Shown in pieces: positions 7,950 to 18,410 of a DNA stretch of 64,000 nucleotides. Source of the DNA: a virus; IMG/VR virus record IMGVR_UViG_3300009168_000009, positions 1-64,000 of that record, one strand, 5' to 3'. Below the pieces are notes generated by a model. The model did not search any database and was not told where the DNA came from. It was given only the letters and a program-made list of their open reading frames with translations. How positions within the stretch are numbered: the stretch's first letter is position 1; each line of letters starts with the position of its first letter. A program made the translations under genes and the position numbers.

Positions 7950-10799
7950 TCATGCCATGATCTCACTTGCGCGCAACGAGCCGTAGTTGGCGGGAGTCGA
8001 CATGCTGTTGCCGTTCACACTGGTGGCGATAGCGAGGAAGTAAGTCGTTGTTGCCGTGGTAAACGGCGCGTCCATCGCTGCAGCTGATCCCGCGCTTGAC
8101 GTATAGCTCGACACCCCGCCTGGGCCGGCATTCGTGTAAGCGCCGACGATCGTGCTGGTGATAGCGTTTGGATTCGACGTAGTATTCCTATTAAGCCTAG
8201 CCATCGGCTGCGTGGATGCGCTCGGAACGTACGAGTCGTAATCCGAACGAACATCGAAAAAATTGCAGACGCAAGTCGGCGTGATCGAAACCGAAAGCCC
8301 GGAGTTTGTCCACGCACTCGTGGATATGGACGTTCCCGCCTTTGAGGCCATCGCCGTCTGGATAACCTCACCCGGCATCGGCGTCTTCGCGCCAACCGGA
8401 AGGATGCGAGTCGGCGACACGCCCCACGTCCCCGCCGTGGTCAGCCCAGAATCATAGTCGGCAAATGCAATGACACGAAACGGCTTGGCCGATATGGCAG
8501 CGTCGCTGTAGTTCGTCGCGACGGCGTTGCCTCCTGTAATTGTTGAAGCTGACAATACCCCGATGACAGGGAAGCCGGAGATGACGGCAGAACCAACCCC
8601 AACCATGCTAACAAAGTCACTGCATCGTCGAACCACCAGCCGTGGCGTGCCCGCGTCATTCGCTAGTGCGAACCACAACCGAAATGGTTGAGTGTTGCGC
8701 GCGCCGATCGTCGTTGCGGACGGGATGGTGAGCGAAAGCGCAGCGGTCAGCGTGACCGTGGTCCAATCCGGCATGATCGCGTACACCGGATCGCCAGCAC
8801 TCGGATCGTTGCCGCTGATGGTCTTGACTGCGAACGTCGCGGCATTACCGGCGTGCGTTTCGACGATCTTGCCATTGACGAGATTGAACTGCGCCGCTGC
8901 CGCTGCGCCGCCGCCACCGCCCGCCGCAACCGCTGCGCCCACGAACGCCGTCGTAGCCACCTTGTTGGAGGAGTCGCCAGCAGTCGGCGTTACTGCGATC
9001 GGTGCGCCGGATAGGTTGGCGTCAATGATGTTGACCATGCCGCCGCCAACGGCATCGATGATGGCTTGGCCAACTGCCCCACGAAGACGGAGATAGGTCG
9101 AGGCGCCCGCGACGTTGCCAATCTGTGCTTGCCGCACACCTTGACCGTAGAAGTCAATGACGCCGGTGCCTTTGCCTTTGATCGCAAGCGAAATGTCGGT
9201 GTCGATCCCGGTGGCATTGATGGCCGGAACGCCGCCGGTCACCGCTGGAATGATATCGACGCCGTTGGCCGGCAGCGCGACGGTGCTGCGGAAGCTGGTT
9301 GTGCCGTAAAGTCCGGTCGCTGCGGCAAACGAATTGTTGCCGGTAAAAGCATTGTTGGCGGCCAGGAACACATCGCCGCCGACGCCGGGGATGCCTTGCG
9401 CGCCGGTGTCACCCTTGTCGCCTTTGTCTCCCTTTGGTCCCTGGATGCCCTGCGGCCCCTGGATGCCCTGCGGTCCGATCGGGCCTTGTGCTCCGGGCGG
9501 TCCCTGGATCGAGCCGCCGCTGATCCAGGCCGTGCCGTCCCATATCCACAGCGAGTCGTCGGCCTGGACAATGTAGGCGTCGCCCTGGTTGTTGCCGGTC
9601 GGCGGCAGATTGCCCGACGTGGCAACCGATCCCTTCATGGTGATGCCGCTGCCGGCAACGCCCTGCGCTCCCTGGACGCCCTGCGGGCCTTGTGGACCTT
9701 GCGCGCCGGGTGCGCCGGCCGGCCCGTCGGCTCCCTGAATTCCCTGCGGACCTTGCGGCCCTGCTGGGCCAGTTGGTCCCGCTGGTCCGGCCGGTCCGGC
9801 CGGGCCGGTGGTGATGCGCGCCGTCAGAAAGCCGTTGCCGTCGAGGAACAGCGGCTCGGCAAAGAGCAGCTGCATCGTGATGCCGACAACTTGCAACGGC
9901 AGGACAGCGGCAGTGACGCCACCGCCACCGCCTGCGACGATCTGATCGATCTGCTGTTGCAGGCTGACGACGGCACCGCCGACGCCGAGCAATGACACCT
10001 TGCCGGGGATGCCTTGCGAACTCCACGCCTTGGAGCCGTCCGGTCCTTTCGCTAGTCCGATCTCGCCTTCGTCCGCGAATGTCGTTGTCGGCGTGACCGT
10101 GGCGCTGCCGCCGGCCACGTGATCCGTGGCGTGCATCACGCCCTTGTGGAACCAGCCATCCGGGCTTTCATAATGCGTCGTCTTGGTCTTGGTGCGCGCG
10201 GTTTGTGACTCGAATTGAGTGGCGTTGGCGGATTTGATGTCGAAGTTACCGCCGGTGTTATTGCCGATCCCTTTGTCGGCGTTGAGCTTGGACACGTTTT
10301 CAGTCGTGCCCGACATTTTTTCTTTTTCGGCATCATAGTGGAAGCCGGCGACGCGACCGGAGTCCTTGGTCTGCCCGTCCATGTCGTCGGAACCACCACC
10401 GCCGCCGCTACCGTTGCCGCCGCCCCCGCCCTCCTTTTTCATCTTGTGACGGGCGAACATCTTCTTATTGCCGGGCGCGTAGTGGAACGACTCGCCCTCG
10501 TCCGGCTGTGGATGCTGCTCGCGATCTCCGATCACCCACGCGATCACTCGGCGCGAGGCATCCGCGCCCACATCGATGGTGAACACTTCGGTTTTTTCGG
10601 ATGGCTTGACGTGCGCGACATAGCCGACTGGATGCAGCACATCCAGCTTATCGTTCTCCATCTTGTGGCCCATCTTGACGCGGGCTCGCAGCAACTTCTT
10701 ATCGTTGTAGGTTTTTAGCAGATAGCCACGGCGGATCACGTTGCGCACCTTGTTGGAAAGGTGCTGCATGTGCTCCCATGACATGCCGGGGAGAGTCAT
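7950..10799 (-). CDS. Baseplate spike (Mu gp45-like) fused to collagen-like and receptor-binding segments
   Basis: Residues 1-150 ([56 protein letters not shown]) match the Gp45-type spike family, which caps the tube and pierces the outer membrane. After a Gly-rich linker and an extended segment come two Gly-X-Y collagen-like runs, about residues 328-385 and 430-473, separated by a bead containing [20 protein letters not shown] Gly/Ala-rich region and a 250-residue C-terminal domain follow (949 aa; Mu gp45 is about 200). The fusion may make a trimeric fibre at the tail tip. It overlaps the hub gene upstream by 4 nt. Confidence 0.82.
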   Translation of the reverse strand: MTLPGMSWEHMQHLSNKVRNVIRRGYLLKTYNDKKLLRARVKMGHKMENDKLDVLHPVGYVAHVKPSEKTEVFTIDVGADASRRVIAWVIGDREQHPQPDEGESFHYAPGNKKMFARHKMKKEGGGGGNGSGGGGGSDDMDGQTKDSGRVAGFHYDAEKEKMSGTTENVSKLNADKGIGNNTGGNFDIKSANATQFESQTARTKTKTTHYESPDGWFHKGVMHATDHVAGGSATVTPTTTFADEGEIGLAKGPDGSKAWSSQGIPGKVSLLGVGGAVVSLQQQIDQIVAGGGGGVTAAVLPLQVVGITMQLLFAEPLFLDGNGFLTARITTGPAGPAGPAGPTGPAGPQGPQGIQGADGPAGAPGAQGPQGPQGVQGAQGVAGSGITMKGSVATSGNLPPTGNNQGDAYIVQADDSLWIWDGTAWISGGSIQGPPGAQGPIGPQGIQGPQGIQGPKGDKGDKGDTGAQGIPGVGGDVFLAANNAFTGNNSFAAATGLYGTTSFRSTVALPANGVDIIPAVTGGVPAINATGIDTDISLAIKGKGTGVIDFYGQGVRQAQIGNVAGASTYLRLRGAVGQAIIDAVGGGMVNIIDANLSGAPIAVTPTAGDSSNKVATTAFVGAAVAAGGGGGAAAAAQFNLVNGKIVETHAGNAATFAVKTISGNDPSAGDPVYAIMPDWTTVTLTAALSLTIPSATTIGARNTQPFRLWFALANDAGTPRLVVRRCSDFVSMVGVGSAVISGFPVIGVLSASTITGGNAVATNYSDAAISAKPFRVIAFADYDSGLTTAGTWGVSPTRILPVGAKTPMPGEVIQTAMASKAGTSISTSAWTNSGLSVSITPTCVCNFFDVRSDYDSYVPSASTQPMARLNRNTTSNPNAITSTIVGAYTNAGPGGVSSYTSSAGSAAAMDAPFTTATTTYFLAIATSVNGNSMSTPANYGSLRASEIMA

Positions 10800-11893
10800 G
10801 AGAACGCCCCGCCTTCGCCGCCGGCTGCGCTGCCGCCGGTGTCGCCGCCGCCCTCCGAATCCTCGAACGATTGCTGCGGCACCAGCACCAGCTCAGCCTG
10901 CCGTTGTTCAGCTTCCAGACTGAACGTCACTTCCTTGAGCTGCAGCATGTCGGCCACGGCATCGACCGGGATGATGACCATGTGCAGATTGCCGGGCTTC
11001 CACAGCTGCCCGCCGTCGTCGGACCACGTGGACATGGTGACGTTGACCGTGAGTCCCGCTGCCTTGCGGCGATTCATTTCGGTCTTCGCGCGTTTTTTCA
11101 GCGTCTCCTTGTCGTGATCAGTGTCGATCAGCGTGTGCATTTTCTTTTTGAATTTGACGTAGGAGTCTTTGGCCTCGCCCATCAATTCTTCGGCTTCCTT
11201 GCCGTATTTTTTATCGGTCGGAATGCTGTTGCCCTTGGCCTCGATATCGCTTTGACGCTCGCTGATGTCGCGTTTCACTGACCAGTTGGTGAAGTTGTGG
11301 CCGAGAATGATCGGCGTGCCGCCGCCGGTGGCCGAGCCCTTCTTTTCCAGAACGACGTTGCCTTCCTCATTCTCCCGCGCGTTGATGCCGAACTCGCGGC
11401 ACACGCGGCGGATGGCGCGCTCGACGCTCTCGCCTTCCTGAATGATGAAGCGTTCGATCTGCCGGCCTTCGCTGCTCTTGTCCTCGATCTTTGACTCGTA
11501 ACCCTCGGCCAGTTTCTTTGCGACTTGACCGGGCTTTTTCTTGTTCTCCTGGCCGCTCTCGTGATCCGGCACGCTATCGACCAGCGCGGAGGCGAGCCCG
11601 CGATAGTGCAGATCGAGCGTGAACGTGTCCGGCGAACCGTGCGACGTGCGGCTATCGATGCGAAAGGTGGCGGCGAGCTGGCCGTCGAGCATCAACGTGC
11701 CCCTGGCGCCGTCGATCAGCGCCTGGACTGGCATACCGCCCGCGCCTGCAATTTCGGCGCCCGGCCATGACAAGGTGAACACGCCGTCGCACGTCATGTT
11801 TTCCAGCGAGCGATGGGCCGTCAGTTTCAGCAGATTCCCATAGGGCACGCCGGCACACATCACATAGCAGCTGCCAAGGGCTTCGTTTGGCAT
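10796..11893 (-). CDS. Baseplate hub protein (Mu gp44 / P2 gpD-like)
   Basis: The N-terminal part (AHRSLENMTCDGVFTLSWPG, GTLMLDGQLAATFRIDSRT, DLHYRGLASALVDS) has the pattern of phage tail hub proteins of the gpD/gp44 type. ESVERAIRRVCREFGINARENE is the typical second element before the OB-like domain. At 365 aa the length is usual. The hub connects the tube to the spike. It lies between gp43-like and gp45-like genes in the Mu order. The C-terminal 25 residues are Gly/Ser/Glu-rich. The stop overlaps the spike start by 4 nt, indicating coupling. Confidence 0.85.
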   Translation of the reverse strand: MPNEALGSCYVMCAGVPYGNLLKLTAHRSLENMTCDGVFTLSWPGAEIAGAGGMPVQALIDGARGTLMLDGQLAATFRIDSRTSHGSPDTFTLDLHYRGLASALVDSVPDHESGQENKKKPGQVAKKLAEGYESKIEDKSSEGRQIERFIIQEGESVERAIRRVCREFGINARENEEGNVVLEKKGSATGGGTPIILGHNFTNWSVKRDISERQSDIEAKGNSIPTDKKYGKEAEELMGEAKDSYVKFKKKMHTLIDTDHDKETLKKRAKTEMNRRKAAGLTVNVTMSTWSDDGGQLWKPGNLHMVIIPVDAVADMLQLKEVTFSLEAEQRQAELVLVPQQSFEDSEGGGDTGGSAAGGEGGAFS

Positions 11894-11900
11894 GGATCAC

Positions 11901-13187
11901 TCACACCCGAGCCGGCGGTTGATACGCCGGGAGCCGACCGATGATTTCGCTTTGCTGTTGCGGAGCCGGGATGGTTGCTTCGCGTCCGATAAAGAACGGC
12001 GGCATGCTGGCGTTGTATTGCTCGACCTCCTCATAGCGACGGCCGTCGCCGTAGAGCTTGTGCGCGACAACGACCGACGGCCAGATGCCGTTGACGCCGG
12101 ACGTGACCAGCCCCGGCAGCCGGATGTTGGCTTGCAAGATTGATTGCGCCGAAGATGCCCGCGCTTCGCGGATGGCCGACACCAGCTTGTCGTCACAGCG
12201 GATGGCGGCGACTTCCTCCTCCTCATCGTAGACCGTCATGATGAAGTCGAGATCAGCGAGCGCCGCCGCGACGGTGGCATAGGTGGTGCCGATCGCCGTC
12301 AGCGCATAGTCACGCACGAGTGAAAGCCGGGCGGCAATGACCAGCGTTTCGACCGAATAGCCGGTGCCGATGCCCAGCTCAACCACTTGCTTGTTGTATG
12401 TACGCAAACGATCCATGGCGTCGGCGTGGATCAGGCGGATGATCATGGTGCCGTGATCGATCGGCATGATCACGTCGCTGAACTCGCTGTAGATCGCAGA
12501 CGGGCCGGCGATCGGGCCGCCGAGCGAAACGCGGGGGGCGACGACGCCGAGTCCAACGGCCATCGATCCCCTGTCCGTCAAGATCGGCTGCACGCCGCGC
12601 TCCAGCGCCGACACGGCGTCGAAGGAGTCCTCATCCGTCGCCGGCTCGATCAGCCGCGCCAGGGCGAGACTCGCTTCCGTGGCGGCAGCGGCGTTGGTTG
12701 GCGTTCCCTGCCAGAAGCCGAGCGCAGCGGCATTGACTGCAGCTGATCCAAGCTGCAGCACGTCGGCCCGCATGGTGCTGGCGTGGAACGGCGCCATGCT
12801 GTTGTTGGCTTCGACAAAATCGTAGCTGAGTTTTGTCCTGCGCTTGTCTCGATAGTATTCGAGATGCGTGGTGAGCCGCACGCAAGCGACTCGTTGCGCG
12901 CCGTAAGCCGGATGCACGAGCGTGCCGGGCTCGGGCGATTCCGCGGCCGATGCATGCGCGATGGTCTGCGCAATCTGATCGCCGCCGATGATCCAGCCCT
13001 CGACCTTAAAGCGGCGGGCCTTGCGCCCCAGGTCTTTGTAGCCGGTGCGATCTGACAGCGGATATTCGTACAGATGACCACGGCGGCCGAAGTCATCGTC
13101 CGAGCTGTCCACGAAAAACGGCACGCCCTTCCACGACGCCGGCTGATAGGTGGGTTCTGGATCAAGGCAATCGCGGATCGTCATCAA
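11901..13187 (-). CDS. Mu gp43 (N)-like tail/DNA circularisation protein
   Basis: The N-terminus (PASWKGVPFFVDSSDDDFGR, then YEYPLSDRTGYKDLGRKARR and VEGWIIGGD) is a clear DNA_circ_N domain, the Mu N protein family, whose members sit between tape measure and hub genes and are tail components required for infection. At 428 aa it has the normal length. The C-terminal two thirds are helical with no recognisable motif. The start overlaps the end of the tape-measure gene by 4 nt (ATGA). Confidence 0.87.
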   Translation of the reverse strand: MMTIRDCLDPEPTYQPASWKGVPFFVDSSDDDFGRRGHLYEYPLSDRTGYKDLGRKARRFKVEGWIIGGDQIAQTIAHASAAESPEPGTLVHPAYGAQRVACVRLTTHLEYYRDKRRTKLSYDFVEANNSMAPFHASTMRADVLQLGSAAVNAAALGFWQGTPTNAAAATEASLALARLIEPATDEDSFDAVSALERGVQPILTDRGSMAVGLGVVAPRVSLGGPIAGPSAIYSEFSDVIMPIDHGTMIIRLIHADAMDRLRTYNKQVVELGIGTGYSVETLVIAARLSLVRDYALTAIGTTYATVAAALADLDFIMTVYDEEEEVAAIRCDDKLVSAIREARASSAQSILQANIRLPGLVTSGVNGIWPSVVVAHKLYGDGRRYEEVEQYNASMPPFFIGREATIPAPQQQSEIIGRLPAYQPPARV

Positions 13188-15625
13188 TCACCTGTTGAGT
13201 CTGTGCCGGCGGGCGCGGTGCCGGTCTTGTTGCCGCCGCTGGAGCCGCCAGCGCCCACCACGTTGACGGTGACTTTCGCCGCGCTGATCTTGGCCGCCGC
13301 AGCCGTGCCGATCGCGCCGCCGATCGCGGCGGCGTTGATGCCCTTGGAGAATGCCGCGCCGCCATCTGATCCGGCTTTAGTGATCCCGGACGCTGCGGCC
13401 TGAGAGAACGCATTGCCGCCGGCCGTACCAGCATTGGTGAACGCCGTCTGATCCGGCACGATCGACGGCGCTTGCGTGGTCGGCACCGCGCCAGGGGCAG
13501 GCTTCGCAGCGGGAGCTGCCGGCGTGACTCCAGGCGTGGGCGGCACGGCGGGCGTGACCGCCGGTGTAGGCTGCGTGACGGTGGTTTGATCAGACTGGAT
13601 GTCGACTCGCTTGACCGGCGGGGTGGCCGCCTCCATTCGCCGCTTGTATTCCTCTGGCGTTATTCCCGCCTCTCGCGCCGCCCGTTCCTCCGCTGCCTTT
13701 TTCTCAATCGCTGCCCGTTCTTCGGGCGTTGCCCCTTCTGGTTCGCCCTGCTCATCGAGCCCGAGACGCTTGCGCCAGACATTGATCATGTTCTGAACGC
13801 CTTCGCCGATGGCATCGCCAAGGCCGGTCATTCCGGCTTCGAAGGCAGCCTTCAGCGCAGTTCCGACTAGGCTCGGAAGTTTCGCCGTCGCGGCGCTGAT
13901 GCTGCTGCTCCAGTCCACGGCGTCCCATGCCGCTTTCATCGCCGTGCCGAGTTTTGAGGCGATCAGTCCGGTGTCCAACGTCTCCCAACTTGCCCCAGTC
14001 AGCGACTTATTAAGATCATCCAGCGCCGTCTTGAGCTTGCTGCTGTCGATCGAGTTGATCGAGGAGGCGATGCCTTCCCAGCCGAGCCGCGCGAATTGTC
14101 CGATCGTGGTAGTGACCGACGGCCCCAGCTCGAGCATTTTTTGATTGAAGGCGGCCAGCGCCTGATTGACCCCCGGCAGCGCCTGGGTGCCGATGCGGTC
14201 CATGCCCTCCTTGAACTGGCTGCCGATCGAGCTGCGCAGGAGGATGTTTTGCTGCGCGTCGCGCAGCTGCTGCTTTTCGTCGACCAAGCCCGCACCGTAG
14301 GCTTGCTGGATTTGCTGCTGCGTCTGTAGGAACTGAGCCAGCGCCTCGCTACCGAACGCCGTGGCGCGGACCAGCTCCGGCCCGAACAAGCCGACATCTT
14401 TCCAGAATTGTGCCAGCCGTTTCTTGGCTGCGTCTGCCGCCTTCGGTGTCTTGGCCCCCTCGACGGCCGCTTCCAGCTGCTCGCGTTTCTTGGCGAAGAT
14501 TTGGCCGATGTCGTAGGCGTCGAGTTTCTTGCCAGCCGCCTCCATCTTCTTGACGTGCGCAGGATCGAGGCCGAGCCGACCATAGAGTCCTTTTTCCCCG
14601 GCGATGCCGCGCTTGGCGCGCTGATCCGACAGCATCTTGGGCAGGCGCTTCTCCAGTCCGGCGTAGCCGGGACCGAAGACCGCTTCGCCGGCCGCCTGCC
14701 GGGCCTCGACCTCATCCACTTCGCGCCGCGACTTGAGCGACTTGGCGGTGTTGGTCACCAAGTCCTCGGCCTGGGCGTTGGCCGCCTTGAAACCGATCGC
14801 CATGGACCCGGCGGCGGCGGCCAACGGGACGGCCGCGAGCGCCGCGCTTCCGAGACCGCGCGCGAGCGCGCCAACGCCCCAGGCACCCGTCGCCCCCTCG
14901 ATCGCGCCGACGGCCCTGGTCCCCGCGCCAGCTAGGAGGCTGCCAGCCCGGCCAGAGCGCCCGCCTGATGCGACGCGAGCGGAGGGCGTGGACCTAGCAG
15001 CCTTGGCCGCTGCCTCCGCAACAGCGGGCTTCGCAGCCATTGCAGCGAGCTGGGCAGCGCCAGCTGCACGGGTCATCCATCCCTGGCCAACGGCGGTTGC
15101 GATGTCTCGCTTGTTGAGGCCCGGCAGTTGGCGGGTGCCGCCGGTCGCTGCCCGGCGGGCATCCTCCAGGCTCATGCCCATATTGCGCTTCTGGATGCTG
15201 CGGAGGAGCTTGTCGGTGATGCCGGAGGCGGCCGCCGCTTGGGCCGGGTAGTTCTCCCGGCCGCGCGCGATGGCCTTGGCGCGCGCCTTCTCGGCCCGCA
15301 GCATGTCGGCAGCCGTCGCCTTCTGGGCCTTCGCCAACTGCGCTTGCTGAGCGACCAGGGGCGCGACGATCTTGGATGTTTGCTGGACTTGCGCCTGCAG
15401 CGGCTTGAGCATCCGGCCAGTGATGGCCTGCGATGCCATCATCTGCGTCGCCGCGCGCTTCATGGCGGCGTTCTGCGCCACCATCTGCGCCGGTCCGGTG
15501 ACACCACCGATCCGCTTGCTGCCGCTGAGTCCCTGCAGCGCCTTGATCTGCGCCGCGAGTGCTTTGATTTTGTTTTCGCCCTCGACTGTGACGATCAGCC
15601 GGGCGGTTGAGGTAACGTCGGCCAT
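13184..15625 (-). CDS. Tail tape measure protein
   Basis: The longest helical gene of the tail module (813 aa), directly after the tail-assembly chaperone. It is Ala/Lys/Gln-rich with long predicted helices, a hydrophobic segment around residues 245-290 (LGSAALAAVPLAAAAGSMAI) and a low-complexity Pro/Ala/Thr region near 690-740. Tape measure proteins set tail length and leave the tail tube ahead of the DNA. A length of 813 aa at about 1.5 angstrom per residue corresponds to a tail of roughly 110-120 nm, a rule-of-thumb estimate. The ATG lies 11 nt after the -1 frame chaperone extension ends. Confidence 0.87.
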   Translation of the reverse strand: MADVTSTARLIVTVEGENKIKALAAQIKALQGLSGSKRIGGVTGPAQMVAQNAAMKRAATQMMASQAITGRMLKPLQAQVQQTSKIVAPLVAQQAQLAKAQKATAADMLRAEKARAKAIARGRENYPAQAAAASGITDKLLRSIQKRNMGMSLEDARRAATGGTRQLPGLNKRDIATAVGQGWMTRAAGAAQLAAMAAKPAVAEAAAKAARSTPSARVASGGRSGRAGSLLAGAGTRAVGAIEGATGAWGVGALARGLGSAALAAVPLAAAAGSMAIGFKAANAQAEDLVTNTAKSLKSRREVDEVEARQAAGEAVFGPGYAGLEKRLPKMLSDQRAKRGIAGEKGLYGRLGLDPAHVKKMEAAGKKLDAYDIGQIFAKKREQLEAAVEGAKTPKAADAAKKRLAQFWKDVGLFGPELVRATAFGSEALAQFLQTQQQIQQAYGAGLVDEKQQLRDAQQNILLRSSIGSQFKEGMDRIGTQALPGVNQALAAFNQKMLELGPSVTTTIGQFARLGWEGIASSINSIDSSKLKTALDDLNKSLTGASWETLDTGLIASKLGTAMKAAWDAVDWSSSISAATAKLPSLVGTALKAAFEAGMTGLGDAIGEGVQNMINVWRKRLGLDEQGEPEGATPEERAAIEKKAAEERAAREAGITPEEYKRRMEAATPPVKRVDIQSDQTTVTQPTPAVTPAVPPTPGVTPAAPAAKPAPGAVPTTQAPSIVPDQTAFTNAGTAGGNAFSQAAASGITKAGSDGGAAFSKGINAAAIGGAIGTAAAAKISAAKVTVNVVGAGGSSGGNKTGTAPAGTDSTGD

Positions 15626-15636
15626 TGAATTAGCCC

Positions 15637-15782
15637 CTAATAGTCGTCTTCAATGTCCGACTCGATGACTGGCCCTCTTTCGTTGAGCACGCTCACCATT
15701 CGCGCCGCGCGTCTGATCGTCATTCGATCCCACGAGCCCGGCGGCCAGTGATGGTTGAAAGCTATGATATTGACGCTTTTTT
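15637..15782 (-). other. -1 frameshift extension of the tail assembly chaperone (slip at A6 run, 15777-15782)
   Basis: On the reverse strand the chaperone frame reads TGG AAA AAA GCG and stops seven codons after the A-run starts. A -1 slip on the A6 run enters a frame that stays open for about 45 codons, reading SVNIIAFNHHWPPGSWDRMT and ending in ESDIEDDY just before the tape-measure start. The HHWPP...M segment resembles the T-domain of tail-assembly G/GT proteins. G/GT frameshifting just upstream of the tape measure is a general rule in long-tailed phages. The exact slip point and ratio are inferred; the P-site pairing here is imperfect, so transcriptional slippage or P-site slippage with the second AAA is also possible. 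Confidence 0.72.
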
Positions 15783-16403
15783 CCACCTCTCGCGCGACGC
15801 TACTAACTTTCCCATAATTTTTCTCCTGATCGCGTAGTAGTCCACGAAGTCGAGTGCGTTGATCACGGCGTCGGTCATCGGCAGCGTGGTGCCGAGCAGC
15901 TTGCCGAACAGCCGCATGAACAGGCTGAACTCTTGCCGCTCGCCGCTGGCGTCCAGAAACTCGGAGAGATCGCCGAGCGTGCGGCCCTCGAATTGAATCT
16001 GATGGATGACGTCGCCGTCATCCTTGCCCGGAGTCAGATGAATTGGGTGCCGCAGCGTGTAGGTTATCGGGGAGTTCACGCCGTCGCCGTCGCCTTCTCC
16101 CAGCACTACGCTGTCGGCTTCGCCCTGCAGCGATGTCATGAGATCGATGATCTCGACCACATCGCCGGACGCCAGATCGCCGGCTTTGAATTCCTCGGCT
16201 TTGTCGCTGCCGTTCAAGGCCCGCGCGTTGATGCTGACGAATTCCTCGATCCGCTTGGCGACCGACGTATGGGCCAAGCTGTCGAACAACTGCTTTGCGT
16301 TGGGCCGATAGAAAACAATCTCGCGAGACTTACCGCCGTTCGCGGTTTCGACCTCCTGCAGCAGTTGCAGTCGCGCATATTCGACTCGCGCAAATTCCGG
16401 CAT
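15762..16403 (-). CDS. Tail assembly chaperone (Mu gp41-like, 'G' form)
   Basis: A 213-residue protein between tail tube and tape measure, the chaperone position. It is acidic and alpha/beta, with EEFVSINARALNGSDKAEEF and IDLMTSLQGEADSV segments like phage tail assembly chaperone (gp41/E-type) proteins. It is expected to coat the tape measure during tube polymerisation and not to be in the virion. Its 3' end carries the A6 slip site that makes the longer GT product. Initiation is at the ATG at 16403, 21 nt after the tube gene stop. Confidence 0.75.
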   Translation of the reverse strand: MPEFARVEYARLQLLQEVETANGGKSREIVFYRPNAKQLFDSLAHTSVAKRIEEFVSINARALNGSDKAEEFKAGDLASGDVVEIIDLMTSLQGEADSVVLGEGDGDGVNSPITYTLRHPIHLTPGKDDGDVIHQIQFEGRTLGDLSEFLDASGERQEFSLFMRLFGKLLGTTLPMTDAVINALDFVDYYAIRRKIMGKLVASRERWKKASIS

Positions 16404-16424
16404 GTACCCCTTGCCCGATCATTA

Positions 16425-16799
16425 CTATGCAGCCAGCGGCAGCAGCTCGATGATCTCGTCTGTGATCAGTGTCAGCTTTTGCGTGTTCTTTTTCGCATCG
16501 TAGGCATCCTCGGCGATATTCGAGGCATGCTCCGTGGAGAACGTGCGGCCGTCGCAAAGCTCAAGCACCAGCGGCACGTTGCAGATTTCTTGGAAGTAGC
16601 GAACGTACATATCGACCGGCACCACCACGGTCGCCTCAATCACCGGGTTGCGATCTTCCAGCGTCCACTCGCCGTCATAGGCTTCTGTGCGCCGCTGGTT
16701 GGTCACGATCACGGTGACATCGCCGTCCGACTGCAAGCGGATCGAACGGCCTTGAATCGTAAAGTTGAGCACGCCTTTGCATTTAATGCAGATCGCCAT
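16425..16799 (-). CDS. Tail tube protein (Mu gpM-like)
   Basis: At 124 aa, immediately after the sheath gene, it has size and place of the Mu tail tube. The sequence is beta-rich (GVLNFTIQGRSIRLQSDGDV, PVIEATVVVPVDMYVRYFQE) with the 'G....V......T' start typical of gpM-family tube proteins. Hexameric rings stack to form the inner tube through which DNA passes. A CIKCKG motif at residues 4-9 and two more Cys are unusual for a tube protein. Confidence 0.8.
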   Translation of the reverse strand: MAICIKCKGVLNFTIQGRSIRLQSDGDVTVIVTNQRRTEAYDGEWTLEDRNPVIEATVVVPVDMYVRYFQEICNVPLVLELCDGRTFSTEHASNIAEDAYDAKKNTQKLTLITDEIIELLPLAA

Positions 16800-16817
16800 G
16801 GCTTTAGCCCCTCACGT

Positions 16818-18347
16818 TTAGACCGGCGGGATGCACGAGAACTCGGGCGCCACATCAATGCTGGTGGCGATACGGGCGAGCTGATTGACTAGATCAAGAT
16901 CAATCATGACGTTGACGCGATTCGGATCGCAGTTGTTGAACGTGTTGGTGCGCTCGACGCGGACCATCTTTTCCAACGACTCCGAAGTCGGCTCGGCGGT
17001 CCAGCCGAATTGCGTGCCACGCATCCACGCGATGATGGACGCCTGCAGAATGCGCGGCGTCACCGCGCGCTTGCCCTGCGGAATGCGGGTGCCATCGTTC
17101 ATCAGCGAGACGCTGGCATAGTTGTGGCGATACCAGTTGCCGAGATCGCGCACAAACTTGACCGTGGTGTAGCGGCTCTCGACGCGCTGCCATGCGCCGT
17201 CCGGCGCGCCGGTGTTAGGATCATACTTGTAGGTCGTCAGCGGCTCCTCGATCCACAGCTGCGTGTTGCGCAAGCCGCGCGAGTTGGCCACGTCCCAATT
17301 CATGATGCCGGCATCGTAGAAGGCGCGCTTCTCGGCCGAAGTCCAGACCGTGGAGCATTGCCGGCTGTCGAATAGGAAGCCAAGGAAGCCGTTGTCATAC
17401 TGCACTGGCCGGCTCGGATCGTAGCAAGCGGTGCAGCACACGCGCGAAGTGGTCGCGGCGGCCATGACATAGCCGGGATACTTGTAGTCGGTGCGCACCG
17501 GCACCACGACTTCCTCTGGATTGTTGCGATCACGGCCATAGGCGGCGATCGTGCCGGCGCTCGCCGTCTTGCTGTGGAATAGATGACCGCCTTTGAAGTT
17601 GCCCTGCACACCGCAGCGCCAGTTTTGCCGCACGAGCTGGATGAACGCCTCGATGGCGATCTCCTCCTCGGTGCCCAGGCAGATGCAATCCCACGGGCAG
17701 GCCATCGCAGGAATCGCCGTCGTGTATTCGACCACGCCTGCGCCTTCGACGCCGGCCGCCTCGACCACGGTCACGCCTTCTGGGAAGTCGTCGCCGAATT
17801 GCGGATTCCACACCGGCACGAACCAGTTGGACTGCTGGCCCTTGTTCTTGGCGGTGAGCGTGACGACGGCCAGCGCCGCCACGGCGGTGAAGGGCAAGTC
17901 TGCGTCGGCATTGAGCGCGGCGGCAAAGTTGGTTGCAACGCTGTCGGCGGTGGCGCCGACCAGCACACCGACGTTGTAAATCTTGTCAACGATGCTCCAG
18001 CTCAGCACGCCGCTGTTGGTGCATGGGCCGGTGAAGGTGACCGTGTACGTGGCGGCCGTGCCGGCGGGAGGGTCTGCCAATGGCGCCACGTACAGCGGCA
18101 GCTCGGGACAGGTGTTGAAGTGCTGCTCAGCCATCAAAGACAGCACCGAGCCCGGCCCGAATAGCTCGCGGGATTCCTGCACCGAATAGACGATATAGAA
18201 TTCGCCGGGGACGGCAGTGCCTTCGTCCGTCATCTGGGCGATGTAGAGCGGGCGACACAGCTCGGCGAGCGGCATGTAGCCAGTGACGCACCAAGTCAGA
18301 AAGTTTCCGCGAGCCTGGGCGAGCGAGATGCGATTCTGGGCCATCAT
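16818..18347 (-). CDS. Contractile tail sheath protein (Mu gpL-like)
   Basis: A 509-residue protein directly upstream of the tube gene. The C-terminal half (NWDVANSRGLRNTQLWIEEP, FVRDLGNWYRHNYASVSLMN, AVTPRILQASIIAWMRGTQF) follows the pattern of phage tail sheath proteins, with the conserved domain that interlocks neighbouring subunits. It shows that the phage is a myovirus-type. About 14 Cys are present, including TSRVCCTACYDPS and CPWDCICLG. Translation starts at the ATG pair at 18347. Confidence 0.86.
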   Translation of the reverse strand: MMAQNRISLAQARGNFLTWCVTGYMPLAELCRPLYIAQMTDEGTAVPGEFYIVYSVQESRELFGPGSVLSLMAEQHFNTCPELPLYVAPLADPPAGTAATYTVTFTGPCTNSGVLSWSIVDKIYNVGVLVGATADSVATNFAAALNADADLPFTAVAALAVVTLTAKNKGQQSNWFVPVWNPQFGDDFPEGVTVVEAAGVEGAGVVEYTTAIPAMACPWDCICLGTEEEIAIEAFIQLVRQNWRCGVQGNFKGGHLFHSKTASAGTIAAYGRDRNNPEEVVVPVRTDYKYPGYVMAAATTSRVCCTACYDPSRPVQYDNGFLGFLFDSRQCSTVWTSAEKRAFYDAGIMNWDVANSRGLRNTQLWIEEPLTTYKYDPNTGAPDGAWQRVESRYTTVKFVRDLGNWYRHNYASVSLMNDGTRIPQGKRAVTPRILQASIIAWMRGTQFGWTAEPTSESLEKMVRVERTNTFNNCDPNRVNVMIDLDLVNQLARIATSIDVAPEFSCIPPV

Positions 18348-18410
18348 GTGCCTCCCTGGTGCGACTGCCGCCGCGCCGCAACGTTACCGGAACTTATAAG
18401 CCACGGCAAT

